64,000 nt of DNA, from the NCBI RefSeq assembly GCF_947494125.1, contig NZ_CANLTU010000001.1:248001-312000 (forward strand), read 5' to 3'. The position numbers and the translations under genes were made by a program. Every line of letters starts with the position of its first letter. The first letter of the stretch is position 1. Positions 32,733 through 42,900 of this stretch are shown piece after piece. A model generated the notes under the pieces. It ran no database searches, was not told the origin of the DNA, and saw nothing but the letters and a program-made list of their open reading frames with translations. Origin of the DNA: an uncultured Tenacibaculum sp. (GTDB lineage: Bacteria > Bacteroidota > Bacteroidia > Flavobacteriales > Flavobacteriaceae).

Positions 32733-34739
32733 ATGAAAAAACATACAGCCAAAATCACCACTAAAAGTATTGAACGAAGTGGATTACCTTCAGATTTCAG
32801 AAAAGCAATAGCAGAATATATCTGGAATGGATTTGATGCTAATGCAACAGTAATAGAAATGAACTGTGATTCTAATGATGTTGGTTATATTAATTCTTTT
32901 TCTATTTCCGATAATGGTTCTGGTATTAATCTTGGTAAAATTGGAGATACTTTTGGTCAGTTTATGGATTCTCAAAAAACTAAGACTCTCGATCAAAATG
33001 GTTTTATAAAAGGAAAAGCAGGTAAAGGTCGTTTTTCTTTTACTAATTTTTGTAATAAAGCAATTTGGGAAACTACATTTAAAAGCCAAAATTCCGATTT
33101 CTTAAAATATAATATTATAATTTCTAAAGAAAAATTACAGGATTTTCAAACATCTGATAAATTAATCTCTTTAAATAAAAATACTGGAACAAAAGTTCAC
33201 TTCGAATCTTTTCATTCATTAACTGGAGATTTAATAGAAAGTAAAGAGTTTATAGATTATTTAGCAAGTGAATTTGGTTGGTTTCTTTTCCTAAATAAAG
33301 AGTCTGATTACAAAATAAAAATTAATGGAATTATCCTTAATTACTGGAATACAATTGGAGATTTTAGAGAATTTGAGGAAACTATAAATGGACAAATTTT
33401 TAAAATTAACTACATAAGATGGAATAAGAATATTGGAGATAAATATTTTTATTACTTTTTAAATAATGAACAAGAAGAAGTCGCAAGAAAACATACTTCT
33501 TTTAACAATAAAGCGGTTGATTTTCATCATTCTGTTTATATAATATCTGAATACTTTGATAATTTTCAGCTAACAAAATCTGATCAACCAGCTCTAGGAT
33601 TAAACGGAAACAATCAAAGTGACATCACATTTAAAAATTTAATTAGATTATTAAATGATTTTATATCTAAAGAAGAAAAATTATTCATTCGAGATAAAAA
33701 AGCTGAAAAACTAATTGATGATTATAATACAAAGAAAATATTCCCAGTTTTTAAGAATAATTCTTATGCTCAAATTAGAAAAAAAGATTTAGAAAATGTT
33801 GTAAAAGAAATTTATTGTATTCAACCAAAAATATTTCAAGGATTAAAACAAACCCAAAGTAAAACTTTAGTTGGTTTTTTAAACTTACTTTTAGATACTG
33901 AGCAACGAGAAAATATTTTAGAAATTCTAGAAAACATAATTGATTTATCAGACGAAGAGAAAATAGAGCTTTCAAATACTCTTAAAAAAACTAAGATTTC
34001 AAGTATTGTAGAATTAGTCAATTTGTTAGAAGGACGTTTTAATGTTGTAAATATTATAAAGCAAATGGTTTTTGAATTAGAAAAATTCACTAACGAAAGA
34101 GACCACATTCAAAAAGTAATTGAAAATAATTATTGGCTATTTGGAGAACAATACCATTTAGTTTCTGCTGACAAAAATTTTGAAACATCCCTAAATAATT
34201 ATTTAGATTTTATAGAATCTGGCAAGAAAAATAAAGAAAAATTAAAATCAAAAGACAAACTTAAAAGACCAGATATATTCATTGCAAGACAAGTTGAAAA
34301 AACTGACCCAAATAGTGACGAATATACCATCGAAGAAAATATTATTGTTGAACTCAAAAGACCTAGCGTAAAAATTGGAAAACCACAGTTTGACCAAATT
34401 GAAGAATATATTAGGTTTATAATAAATGAACCTAAATTCATTAGTGAATTACGAACTTGGAAATTAATACTTGTTGGAAAAAAAGTAGATAATTGGATTA
34501 AAGACAAATATGAATCCAACAAAGGGAAAGGAAAGAGATTTTTAGTTGAGGCTATTCGTAATTACGAAATTTATGCGATGACTTGGGATGATTTATTTAA
34601 AATATTTGACATTCGTCATAAACACTTAATTAATAAACTTGAATTTAAAAATTCAGTTATTGAGGATTTAGAAAGTAAGGGTGTCTTTTTGGATAAAAAC
34701 AAACCAACAGAACTACTAAGAAAGATTGTGAATGAATAA
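32733..34739 (+). CDS. GHKL ATPase fused to a PD-(D/E)XK (Shedu/DUF4263-like) nuclease domain
   Basis: The 668-residue protein opens with a GHKL (Hsp90/MutL/MORC-like) ATPase: N-box E28, N32, D35 (AEYIWNGFDAN), G1 box DNGSG (60-64) and lid motif GKAGKGRFSF (94-103). A mainly helical middle follows. The C-terminal part (about 455-640) begins NNYWLFGEQYHL and has a nuclease core with D514 in RPDIF and E540-x-K542 in IVELKRP, the pattern of Shedu-type DUF4263 nucleases. The design suggests ATP-gated DNA cleavage. An antiphage role is inferred from analogy only. No methylase or helicase is adjacent. Confidence 0.8.
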   Translation: MKKHTAKITTKSIERSGLPSDFRKAIAEYIWNGFDANATVIEMNCDSNDVGYINSFSISDNGSGINLGKIGDTFGQFMDSQKTKTLDQNGFIKGKAGKGRFSFTNFCNKAIWETTFKSQNSDFLKYNIIISKEKLQDFQTSDKLISLNKNTGTKVHFESFHSLTGDLIESKEFIDYLASEFGWFLFLNKESDYKIKINGIILNYWNTIGDFREFEETINGQIFKINYIRWNKNIGDKYFYYFLNNEQEEVARKHTSFNNKAVDFHHSVYIISEYFDNFQLTKSDQPALGLNGNNQSDITFKNLIRLLNDFISKEEKLFIRDKKAEKLIDDYNTKKIFPVFKNNSYAQIRKKDLENVVKEIYCIQPKIFQGLKQTQSKTLVGFLNLLLDTEQRENILEILENIIDLSDEEKIELSNTLKKTKISSIVELVNLLEGRFNVVNIIKQMVFELEKFTNERDHIQKVIENNYWLFGEQYHLVSADKNFETSLNNYLDFIESGKKNKEKLKSKDKLKRPDIFIARQVEKTDPNSDEYTIEENIIVELKRPSVKIGKPQFDQIEEYIRFIINEPKFISELRTWKLILVGKKVDNWIKDKYESNKGKGKRFLVEAIRNYEIYAMTWDDLFKIFDIRHKHLINKLEFKNSVIEDLESKGVFLDKNKPTELLRKIVNE

Positions 34740-34817
34740 AAATCAGTTATCAAAAAAATAAAAGTATAATCATCAATAAAGTTAATAACTTATACAAAAC
34801 AAGAATCAAAAATTAAA

Positions 34818-35549
34818 ATGAAAGCGCCTATAAATCAACAAAAAATCTTCACTAATGAACAAGAAAATATTTTATCAAGACCTACAAATCAATTATTAAA
34901 TGATTTTGGAGCTGGTAAAGCCTCTCCTGGTTCAGGAAGTGCTGCTGCATTACTTGGTTTATTATCTTCTAAAATGATACACACAGTTTGTAGTATAAGT
35001 TTAACTAAACAAGAATGTTATGAGCATCATACTCAGTTTAAATTTATTTCTAAACAAGTAGAAGAAAATATAGTTCCAAAACTAAAAGAACTTTTCGAAA
35101 AAGATGCTAAAGATTTTGAAAAAGTAGTAAACCTTAGAATTGCTAGAGATAAATCTACTAATAGGACTGAAAAATCAAACTATTCTAGACAATCATTAGA
35201 TCTTCTTCAAATTGCAACAGACTATACATTTGAAGTAGCTAATACAGCTTTAACTTTAATGGAATATGGTGTTCGAATTTTTAATAATGGTTGGCATGCT
35301 ATTAGGGGTGATTCTGGTGTATCTATTAGTGCTGCTATGTCTGCTGTAATGTCTTCTATTTTTATTATTAATTTAAACTTAAAGACCTTAAAAAGACGTA
35401 AATATGCAAAGGAAAATTTTAAAAAAGTTCAAGAATTACAAACAAAACTTGATAATCTACAAACTAAAGCATTTTCTTGTGTTAGTTTAATAAGTCATGA
35501 ATCACTAGATTCTATACAATTAGAATTAAGAAGTGATAAAAATAACTAA
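34818..35549 (+). CDS. Cyclodeaminase/cyclohydrolase (FTCD_C) family protein
   Basis: This 243-residue, all-helical protein matches the formimidoyl-THF cyclodeaminase/methenyl-THF cyclohydrolase domain. It has LLNDFGAGKASPGSGSAAALL at the start (usual form P-x-P-G-G-G-S), LFEKDAKDFEKVV in the middle, and RGDSGVSISAAMSAVMSS (usual SDA..AA..A). A first Gly of the usual GGGS loop is Ser here. No other folate gene is nearby. It lies 78 bp after the GHKL-nuclease gene in the same direction, so the pair may be co-transcribed. Its true substrate is uncertain. Confidence 0.78.
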   Translation: MKAPINQQKIFTNEQENILSRPTNQLLNDFGAGKASPGSGSAAALLGLLSSKMIHTVCSISLTKQECYEHHTQFKFISKQVEENIVPKLKELFEKDAKDFEKVVNLRIARDKSTNRTEKSNYSRQSLDLLQIATDYTFEVANTALTLMEYGVRIFNNGWHAIRGDSGVSISAAMSAVMSSIFIINLNLKTLKRRKYAKENFKKVQELQTKLDNLQTKAFSCVSLISHESLDSIQLELRSDKNN

Positions 35550-35851
35550 TTCAACCATTATTAAAAACTAAGAAAAACATCATTCCTTCCTCCAATTTCA
35601 AAAGAAAGCACAAACCGATACTCTTCTTTTTTCTAAACAAACACCTCAACTACAAAAACACATACACCAACCACCCCGCTACAAACCGTTAATTCCAAAA
35701 CACCACCGTTAATTACACCAAAGCATCCGTTTATGCATTAGCCTCATACAAAAGCACACATTTATACTAACTTCAGTCAAGTATAAATTCAAAGTAAAAC
35801 ACAAAAAAAACACAAAATGGTTAAGAGTTTTACTTAAAAAAAAGTAAAAAG
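35550..35851. other. 302-bp intergenic region
   Basis: AC-rich sequence with CCGTTAATT repeated 20 bp apart (35686 and 35706). No gene, terminator or consensus promoter is evident. Base composition shifts here to the A-rich plus strand seen over the next 2 kb. Confidence 0.5.
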
Positions 35852-36571
35852 ATGAGCAAGCAATATGAAACAGGAAATGCAAAAAACTTAGCAAACTTAC
35901 AAAAACTAATAGAGCACATAAGTCTCTATACAGCCTACAATCCACCGGTAGACAATTTAAAAATAGACAATCTAAACATACTCTTTACAAACACATTAAA
36001 TGTGTTAATAGAAGTAGAAGAAAAACGAAGTGCAAAGAAAAATGCAATCCATATACGACAAGAAAAATACCGAAGCTTAAGGTCAATAACAACAAGAATC
36101 ATCAATCAATTAGAAATCTTAAATCTGTCAGACGGAGTATTAGCACAAGCAAAGTATTTTAAAAAATTAATCTGTGGTACAAAAAGTAAAAAGAAGCCAA
36201 CAAACGAAGTAGTCATAGAAGAAAAGAAAACAATATCAACCTCACGTCAATCATACACACAGTTAGCCGATAATTTCTCAAAACTAATACAGTTGCTAAC
36301 AATAATACCAACCTACAATCCAAATATAGAAGAGTTAAAGATAGTCAACCTCACCCTATACCATACCACATTAATAGAAAGTACAAAAAAAGTAGACCAA
36401 ACAGAAGCAGCGCTAAATGCAAAACTAATAGAAAGAAATAATATCTTATACAAAAGCGAAACAAGCTTGCATACAATAGCACAAAATGTAAAAAAGTATG
36501 TAAAAAGTGTCTATGGAGCATCATCACCAGAATACACAAACATCTCAAAAATAAAATTTACCGTAACATAA
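35852..36571 (+). CDS. Two-repeat helical protein of unknown function
   Basis: The 239-residue protein consists of two related halves of about 100 residues. Each starts with a helix (LANLQKLIEHISLYTAYNP and LADNFSKLIQLLTIIPTYNP) followed by a five-residue spacer, an LKI.NL segment and a Lys-rich helix ending in a tyrosine-rich tail. It has no signal peptide. Codons are strongly A-ending (ATA, ACA, CTA, GCA), unlike housekeeping genes in the window. I cannot assign a function. Confidence 0.7.
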   Translation: MSKQYETGNAKNLANLQKLIEHISLYTAYNPPVDNLKIDNLNILFTNTLNVLIEVEEKRSAKKNAIHIRQEKYRSLRSITTRIINQLEILNLSDGVLAQAKYFKKLICGTKSKKKPTNEVVIEEKKTISTSRQSYTQLADNFSKLIQLLTIIPTYNPNIEELKIVNLTLYHTTLIESTKKVDQTEAALNAKLIERNNILYKSETSLHTIAQNVKKYVKSVYGASSPEYTNISKIKFTVT

Positions 36572-36590
36572 TAGCAAACTAGCAACCAAA

Positions 36591-36836
36591 TTGGCGGTAA
36601 AGCCATCCCAATTGTACAAACAGCTAACCCAAACTATAAAACTGCCATCCCAATTTGCGGTAATGCCATCCCAATTGTACAAACTGCTAACCCAAACTAT
36701 AAAACAGCCATCCCAATTTGCGGTAAAGCCATCCCAATTGTACAAACTGCTAACCCAAACTATAAAACAGCCATCCCAATTTACGGTAATGCCATCCCAA
36801 TTATACAAACAGCAAACCCAAACTATAAACAGCAAA
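36591..36836. repeat. 63-bp tandem repeat (about 3.9 units)
   Basis: GCCATCCCAATT-type cores start at 36602, 36665, 36728 and 36791, a constant 63-bp period. Each unit contains the core twice (before TTGCGGTAA and before GTACAAAC). Both strands stay open for 90-125 codons because the period is a multiple of three, but neither frame starts with ATG near the repeat. I read it as a minisatellite between genes. Confidence 0.9.
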
Positions 36837-36862
36837 CAAAAACCAACAAAAAATAAACAACA

Positions 36863-37393
36863 ATGAAAGAACCAATAAAAAACAGGCAAACAAAAAAGTA
36901 TAGCAAAGGTACAATCGTAACACATTGGCTAACGGCACTATTAATACTAATACTGTATCCAATGGGAAAATACATGGAAGAACTTAAAGTCTCAGAAAAA
37001 ATGGGACTCATAAAAATCCACGCCCTAGTAGGAATACTTGTATTAATCTTAACAATAATGAGAACAATTTACTATTTCAAACACGAAAGACCAGCAGAAA
37101 TAGAAACAGGATCAAAAATCAATAATAAGCTAGTCATTTGGGTGCACAATGCATTTTATGACCTCCTACTAGGAATAGCTATAACAGGTATTGCAACAAT
37201 GGTCATAGGAGGCTATGCAGAAGCAATAAAAACAGAAGATATAAATCAAATAAGAGCAGCGAGTCAAATACCAGCATTAAAAGCACACGGAATAATGGCA
37301 ACAATAATGATGCTTCTATTAATAATGCACATCATAGGGTTTATCAAACACCTACTACTAAAAAAAGAAAACACATTAAAAAGAATCATCTAA
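36863..37393 (+). CDS. Cytochrome b561-like membrane protein
   Basis: The 176-residue protein has four membrane helices and the haem-ligand pattern of the bacterial b561/CybB family: His in VTHWLTALLI, His in KIHALVGIL, His in WVHNAFYDLL, and paired His in KAHGIMA and IMHIIGF. It probably carries two b haems and moves electrons from quinol. Codon use is A-ending as in its neighbours. Its start follows the tandem repeat by 27 bp; the next gene is 12 bp downstream. Confidence 0.85.
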   Translation: MKEPIKNRQTKKYSKGTIVTHWLTALLILILYPMGKYMEELKVSEKMGLIKIHALVGILVLILTIMRTIYYFKHERPAEIETGSKINNKLVIWVHNAFYDLLLGIAITGIATMVIGGYAEAIKTEDINQIRAASQIPALKAHGIMATIMMLLLIMHIIGFIKHLLLKKENTLKRII

Positions 37394-37405
37394 AACAAAG
37401 AAAAC

Positions 37406-37849
37406 ATGAACAATACAATAACAGTATTAATCCTAGTATTAATGGGAGCACAGTTTGGAATCGCATTAACAGCAAGTATAATCGTACATCCAATATTGCG
37501 AAAGGCAAAAAAAGAAACAGCAATAGAAGTATTTAAACCCTTTTTTAATAAAACACATAGATGTGTATTAATACTATCAATAATTACAACACTAATAGCA
37601 TTAATGTATTCTACAGGTTCAGGAAATTGGTGGTGGTTTGGAATCGCAATGCTAATGCATTTAAACGGTCCATATACACTATACTTTATGATGCCAACAA
37701 ACAGACGATTAATGAACAAAAATGTAGATCCATTATCAGAACAAACAGAAAGAGACATACAAAAATGGGGAGGACTACATTTAGTAAGAACAATACTAAA
37801 CGGCTTAATCTTTATAGCATTTATAGTATTAGCAGTCTACACAAAATAA
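37406..37849 (+). CDS. DUF1772-like four-helix membrane protein
   Basis: This 147-residue protein has four hydrophobic helices and the DUF1772 features PTNRRLM and KWGGLHLVRTILNGLIF. The family is uncharacterised; some members are called anthrone oxygenase-like. It begins 12 bp after the cytochrome b561-like gene and is probably co-transcribed. It shares the A-ending codon bias of that block. Confidence 0.8.
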   Translation: MNNTITVLILVLMGAQFGIALTASIIVHPILRKAKKETAIEVFKPFFNKTHRCVLILSIITTLIALMYSTGSGNWWWFGIAMLMHLNGPYTLYFMMPTNRRLMNKNVDPLSEQTERDIQKWGGLHLVRTILNGLIFIAFIVLAVYTK

Positions 37850-38022
37850 AAGCAAAAAATAACACCAGAGAACACAATCAATAAAACCTAGTCATTAAAA
37901 AGTTACTCAAAAAAGATAGTATAAAGTAAAAACAGTCAAGCATAAAAAACGTGTCGTACAGCTAATAAGAAAACAGTAACTTTTTATGCGCTATGTTAAA
38001 AACAAAAAAAAGAAATTCAATA

Positions 38023-39885
38023 CTACTCCCCTTCCAACTTCATAGAAAGTTCAAACCAACGTTCTTCCTTAACTTCTAAATCATCGGTTAGTTGTTGAAG
38101 TTCAATAGATTTATCATTAATTTCTTCAGGAGAAAACTCAGCGTTCATAAATTTACCTTCAATAACGCTCTTTTTCTTTTGCAACCTGTCAATGTCTTTT
38201 TCCAACAAGCCCCATTCGCGTTTCTCATTAAAACTTAAAACACCCTTTTTAGCAGTTTTTACAGGCGCAATAACTTCTTTCTTTACCTCATTAACTTCTT
38301 TCGGTTTAGAGTCTTCATAAGCTCTAAAATCAGAGTAATTACCAGGAAAGTTATCAATCTGTCCTTCACCTCTAAACACAAATAAATTGTCAACAATCTT
38401 ATCCATAAAATAACGGTCGTGGGAAACCACCATTAAATTCCCAGGATAGTCTAATAAAAAGTTTTCTAAAACATTCAGCGTAACAACATCCAAGTCGTTG
38501 GTAGGCTCATCTAAAATTAAAAAATTCGGATTCTGAATTAACACTGCACATAAGTACAAACGCTTTTGCTCACCACCACTTAATTTTTCAACAAAATCGT
38601 GCTGCTTTTTTTTGTCAAACAAAAAACGTTCAAGCAATTGCCCAGCAGAAATCTTACGCCCTTTACTTAACGGAATATATTCACCAAATTCTTTAATAAC
38701 TTCAATAACTTTTTGCCCTTCTTTAATAACAATACCTTTTTGGGTATAATACCCAAACTTTACGGTTTCGCCAATAATAACTTTACCGCCATCCAATTCA
38801 ATAGAACCCGTTAGCATATTTAAAAAAGAAGATTTACCAGTACCATTTTTACCAATAATACCAATACGCTCACCACGTTTAAACACATAATCAAAACCAT
38901 CTAAGATAACTTTGTCATCAAACGATTTTTTCATTTTATGAAGCTCCACAATTTTACTACCCAAACGCTCCATGTTAATTTCTAACTGAACTTCATGATC
39001 ATTTCTACGCTTGTGAGCTTTCTCTTTAATTTGGAAAAAATCATCAATACGAGATTTCGACTTCGTAGTACGCGCTTTAGGCTGACGGCGCATCCAATCC
39101 AATTCCTTTTTAAACAAACTTTTAGCCTTACCTAAGTTGGTAGCTTCTAAAGCTAAACGCTCTTCTTTATTTTGTAAATAGTACGAGTAATTACCTTTGT
39201 ATTTATAAAGTTTACCATTTTCTAATTCAATAATTTCATTACAAACACGCTCTAAAAAGTAACGGTCGTGCGTAACCATAAATAAGGTAATCTTTTCTTT
39301 AGCAAAAAAGGCCTCTAACCACTCAATCATTTCTAAATCTAAATGGTTGGTAGGCTCATCTAAAATTAACAAATCAGGCTTTTGAATCAAAACAATAGCC
39401 AAGGCTAAACGTTTCTTTTGTCCACCAGAAAGTAAGCCAACTTTTTGCTGTAAATTATCTAATTTTAACTTTGATAAAATTTGCTTGTATTGAGTTTCAA
39501 AATCCCAAGCATTATGCTGCTCCATTAACTCAAAAGCATCTTGATACGCTTCAGCATCACCAGGGTTTTCTAAAGCCTTTTCATATTGTCTAATAATAGA
39601 CAAAACCTTATTATCAGTAGAAGAAATAGTTTCTTCAATAGTTAACTCAGTATTTAATTGATCGTCTTGAGATAAATACGCAATATCAATACCTTTTCTA
39701 CTAACAACCTGTCCAGTATCAGACTCATCAATACCAGCAACAATGTTTAAAATAGAAGTTTTTCCGCTACCATTTTTGGCAACAAAAGCAATCTTTTGGT
39801 CTTTGTTAATTCCAAAAGAAAGGTCTTCAAACAATACTTTTTCACCGTAAGCTTTTGATATGTTTTCTACAGAAAGGTAATTCAT
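38023..39885 (-). CDS. ABC-F family ATPase (Uup-like)
   Basis: The 620-residue soluble protein has two ABC nucleotide-binding domains. Walker A motifs are AKNGSGKTSI and GKNGTGKSSF, signatures LLSGGQKKRLALA and KLSGGEQKRLYLC, and Walker B segments end in LDEPTNHLD and LDEPTNDLD. The Y-loop linker lies between, and a C-terminal coiled coil of about 70 residues follows, as in Uup. ABC-F proteins act on ribosomes or, for Uup, on DNA branch structures. There are no membrane helices. It is downstream of the M4 protease gene but separated from it by a terminator. Confidence 0.93.
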   Translation of the reverse strand: MNYLSVENISKAYGEKVLFEDLSFGINKDQKIAFVAKNGSGKTSILNIVAGIDESDTGQVVSRKGIDIAYLSQDDQLNTELTIEETISSTDNKVLSIIRQYEKALENPGDAEAYQDAFELMEQHNAWDFETQYKQILSKLKLDNLQQKVGLLSGGQKKRLALAIVLIQKPDLLILDEPTNHLDLEMIEWLEAFFAKEKITLFMVTHDRYFLERVCNEIIELENGKLYKYKGNYSYYLQNKEERLALEATNLGKAKSLFKKELDWMRRQPKARTTKSKSRIDDFFQIKEKAHKRRNDHEVQLEINMERLGSKIVELHKMKKSFDDKVILDGFDYVFKRGERIGIIGKNGTGKSSFLNMLTGSIELDGGKVIIGETVKFGYYTQKGIVIKEGQKVIEVIKEFGEYIPLSKGRKISAGQLLERFLFDKKKQHDFVEKLSGGEQKRLYLCAVLIQNPNFLILDEPTNDLDVVTLNVLENFLLDYPGNLMVVSHDRYFMDKIVDNLFVFRGEGQIDNFPGNYSDFRAYEDSKPKEVNEVKKEVIAPVKTAKKGVLSFNEKREWGLLEKDIDRLQKKKSVIEGKFMNAEFSPEEINDKSIELQQLTDDLEVKEERWFELSMKLEGE

Positions 39886-39911
39886 TTGCTAAAATTTATG
39901 CAAAGAAACAA

Positions 39912-39936
39912 AAAACCCGAGCAAAAGCTCGGGTTT
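39912..39936 (-). terminator. Intrinsic terminator of the first M4 peptidase gene
   Basis: AAACCCGAGC and GCTCGGGTTT form a 10-bp stem, 24 bp beyond the stop codon of the minus-strand peptidase gene. Confidence 0.85.
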
Positions 39937-39960
39937 TCTTTAGTTAATAAATATCCCTTA

Positions 39961-42900
39961 TTAATTCTTTATTAACTTGGTTTTATACGATTTTTCACCA
40001 TCGTTAACTTCTAAAATATACATACCAGTATTTAAATTAGAAATACGAATATTCGAAGAAATTAAACGACCAGATTGTACAACTTTACCAATCGTGTTAA
40101 CAATCTTATAATCCATATTTCCATTGGTAGAAGGAAGTTTAACTTGAATAAAATTCACTGCCGGGTTAGGATACACTAACATCTTAGAAATGGCAGAGTC
40201 ATCAGCCTCACCATCAAAATCAAAAGCAAAATTACCAGAACCAATAGTAATAGAATAATCTTCAACTTCACCACTAGAAAAAGAACCACAAGAATTAGGT
40301 TCTCTATTATAACGCATCGCAACGCGCATTCTTGTTTTTCCAGACTTCGCCGAATGAGGAATAGAGAAACTAGTAGATCTATTACCTTGCTGACTAGAAG
40401 CATTAGTCATAATACGTTCATTATTATCAAAAGAACCATTCTGATTGAAATCAATCCAAACAGCAAAAAACATTGTAGGTCTATTGTTATTACTAGCATA
40501 ACCAGCACTTACAGTAATCAAAGAACTACCACCTTTACTAAGAGAACCAACTTTATTGGTAAAATTAGCATAGCCACCATTAGAACCAGAGCTTTTAGAC
40601 ATACCACCAACGGCAACATAATCAATCCAAGCAATACTAGTACTATTACCTTGAGCCGAACAATACGTAGGACCATTCGAAACAGTTTTAAAAGTAACAT
40701 TAGCAACACCAGAAATATTACCGGCAGCATCTTTAGCATTCACAGAATACGTATACGTAGTACCAGCATTCAACCCAGTAACTTGTTTAGAAGTAGAAGA
40801 CGTAGAGCTAACTAAAGTAGCACCGCTATAAATATCATAACCAACAACCCCAACATTATCAATAGAAGGGTTCCAGTTTAAAGTAGCCTTGTTTTTAGTA
40901 ATACCAGTAGCGGTTAAATTACCAGGAACAGAAGGCGCTTCAGTATCACCTAAAGTAGTAAACGTAATTTCAGCAGCAGCAGAAACATTGCCAACAGCAT
41001 CTTTAGCATGTACAGAAAAAGCATACGAAGTATCAATCGTTAAACCAATAACATCTAAAGAAGTACCGGTAACCGTTTCAACCAAGATAGCACCTTGATA
41101 AACATCATAACCAACAACACCAATATTATCAGTAGAAGCATCCCAAGCTAAACTAGCAGTAGACATGCCAATATTAGAAACAACTAAATTTAAAGGAGTA
41201 CTAGGAGCTTCCGTATCATTTAAAGTCATGAACGTAGTTTCAATAGCATCCGAAATATTTCCAGCAGCATCTTTAGCATGCACAGAATAGGTATACGAAG
41301 TATTCATCGTTAAGCCACTAACAGCAAAAGAAGTATCCGTAACAGTTTCAACCAAAGAAGTACCTTGGTAAACATCATAACCAACAACGCCAACATTATC
41401 AGTAGAAGCATCCCAAGTTAAGGTAGCCGAAGATAAGGTAACATTCGTAGCCATAAAATTAGCAGGAATAGTAGGAGCATCAGTATCTAAAGAAGCAGAA
41501 GTAATAACAACAGTATAATCTTCAACTTCACCATAAGAAAATAACTTTTCACAAGCAGTAGGAGTAGCATCGTATTTCATAACAACACGCATTCTAGTAG
41601 CACCCAAAGTAGCATCAGAAGGAACAGTAAACGAACCACTCACAGGAGTATCATTCGATTTATCTTTAATCCAAACATTTTCACCAGGATCAGAAAAATC
41701 ACCGTCATGGTTATAGTCAATCCATACACCATAACCTTCTTCATAAGCAGTAGCGCGCCATACAGGAGTAACCGTAATAGTATTCGAAGAACCAATAGCT
41801 AAATCAGTAGAAAGATCAGTATGATCCGTATAACCGCTACCTTTAGGGGTCGTATTATCAATACTACCTAATTGAACACGTCCAATATACTCATCATCAA
41901 CATTATTCCCTTTAGAAATACAATAACGTAAAGGAGCAACACCAGAAGTAGTAACATGTAAAACACTAGTTTTACCACTACCACCATCAGTACATTTAGC
42001 AGTAACCTTACAAATATATTCAGTACCAGGATCTAAACCAGAAACTAAAGCATTAGCACTCGTTACCGAACTTTCACCAGGAGAATAAACACCAGCAACA
42101 ACAGCAGTAACTTCTAAAGTATAAGCGTTATTAGAAGGAACAATACCCCAAGTTAAATTAAATTGATGGTCTTGAATATTAGAAGCAGCAAAATTACTAG
42201 GAGCGTCTAAGAAACAAAGTTCTCCAACTCCCACAGCATACCAAGCATTAATTACAGCAAAAACCTCAGCACTATCCTCACCATATAAATCAGAAGCAGC
42301 AATAATAGCACCTTCTCTAGCTTCTTCAAAAGTAGAATTAGCCGATAAGTAATTAGCTTCTAAACGATACGAAATATTAGCAGCCTTAGTCATACCAATA
42401 CCACTAACATTAAAACTGTTACCAATATCATTTGTACCAGAACCACCAACAGTAAGTAAGTAAAACCAGTAGTTTAAAACACCCGAATTGGTATGAACAC
42501 CACAATAATCATTAAATTGACTAGGAAAAGCACAGTTAGGATCTTTCCAATGTGTACCACCATAAGTATCAGGTTGCCCTCTTTCATTAGGATTACTCAT
42601 AGAACGCAAAGCAACCGCGCCAACACGTCTATCAATTTCATCACCAATCAACCAAACAGAAGGGTCAGGAGCAGTGTCACTACCATTACCTTTAGCAAAA
42701 TGCTCAACAGCAGCACCCCAAATGTCAGAAAAACCTTCATTCATGGCACCAGATTCACGTTGGTAAGCTAAAGCAGCAGTATTAGTACATACAGCATGTC
42801 CAATTTCATGAGCCGCAACATCAATACTTGTTAAAGCATCAAAACGTCCATTACCTTCAGTACCATCAGAAGAACCGTCACCATAAGACATAACAGAACC

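Noticed and set aside
36545..36925. 126-codon minus-strand and 91-codon plus-strand frames over the minisatellite as genes
   Set aside because: Both arise from a 63-bp period that keeps frames open. Neither has a plausible start, and the products are low-complexity repeats. The minus-strand frame also overlaps two plus-strand genes.
40354..40815. Long antisense frames inside the T9SS protein genes (for example here and 45113-45481)
   Set aside because: They mirror the repetitive Ser/Thr/Asp-rich coding of the real genes on the opposite strand. The products are biased Ile/Thr/Ser/Arg strings without domains.
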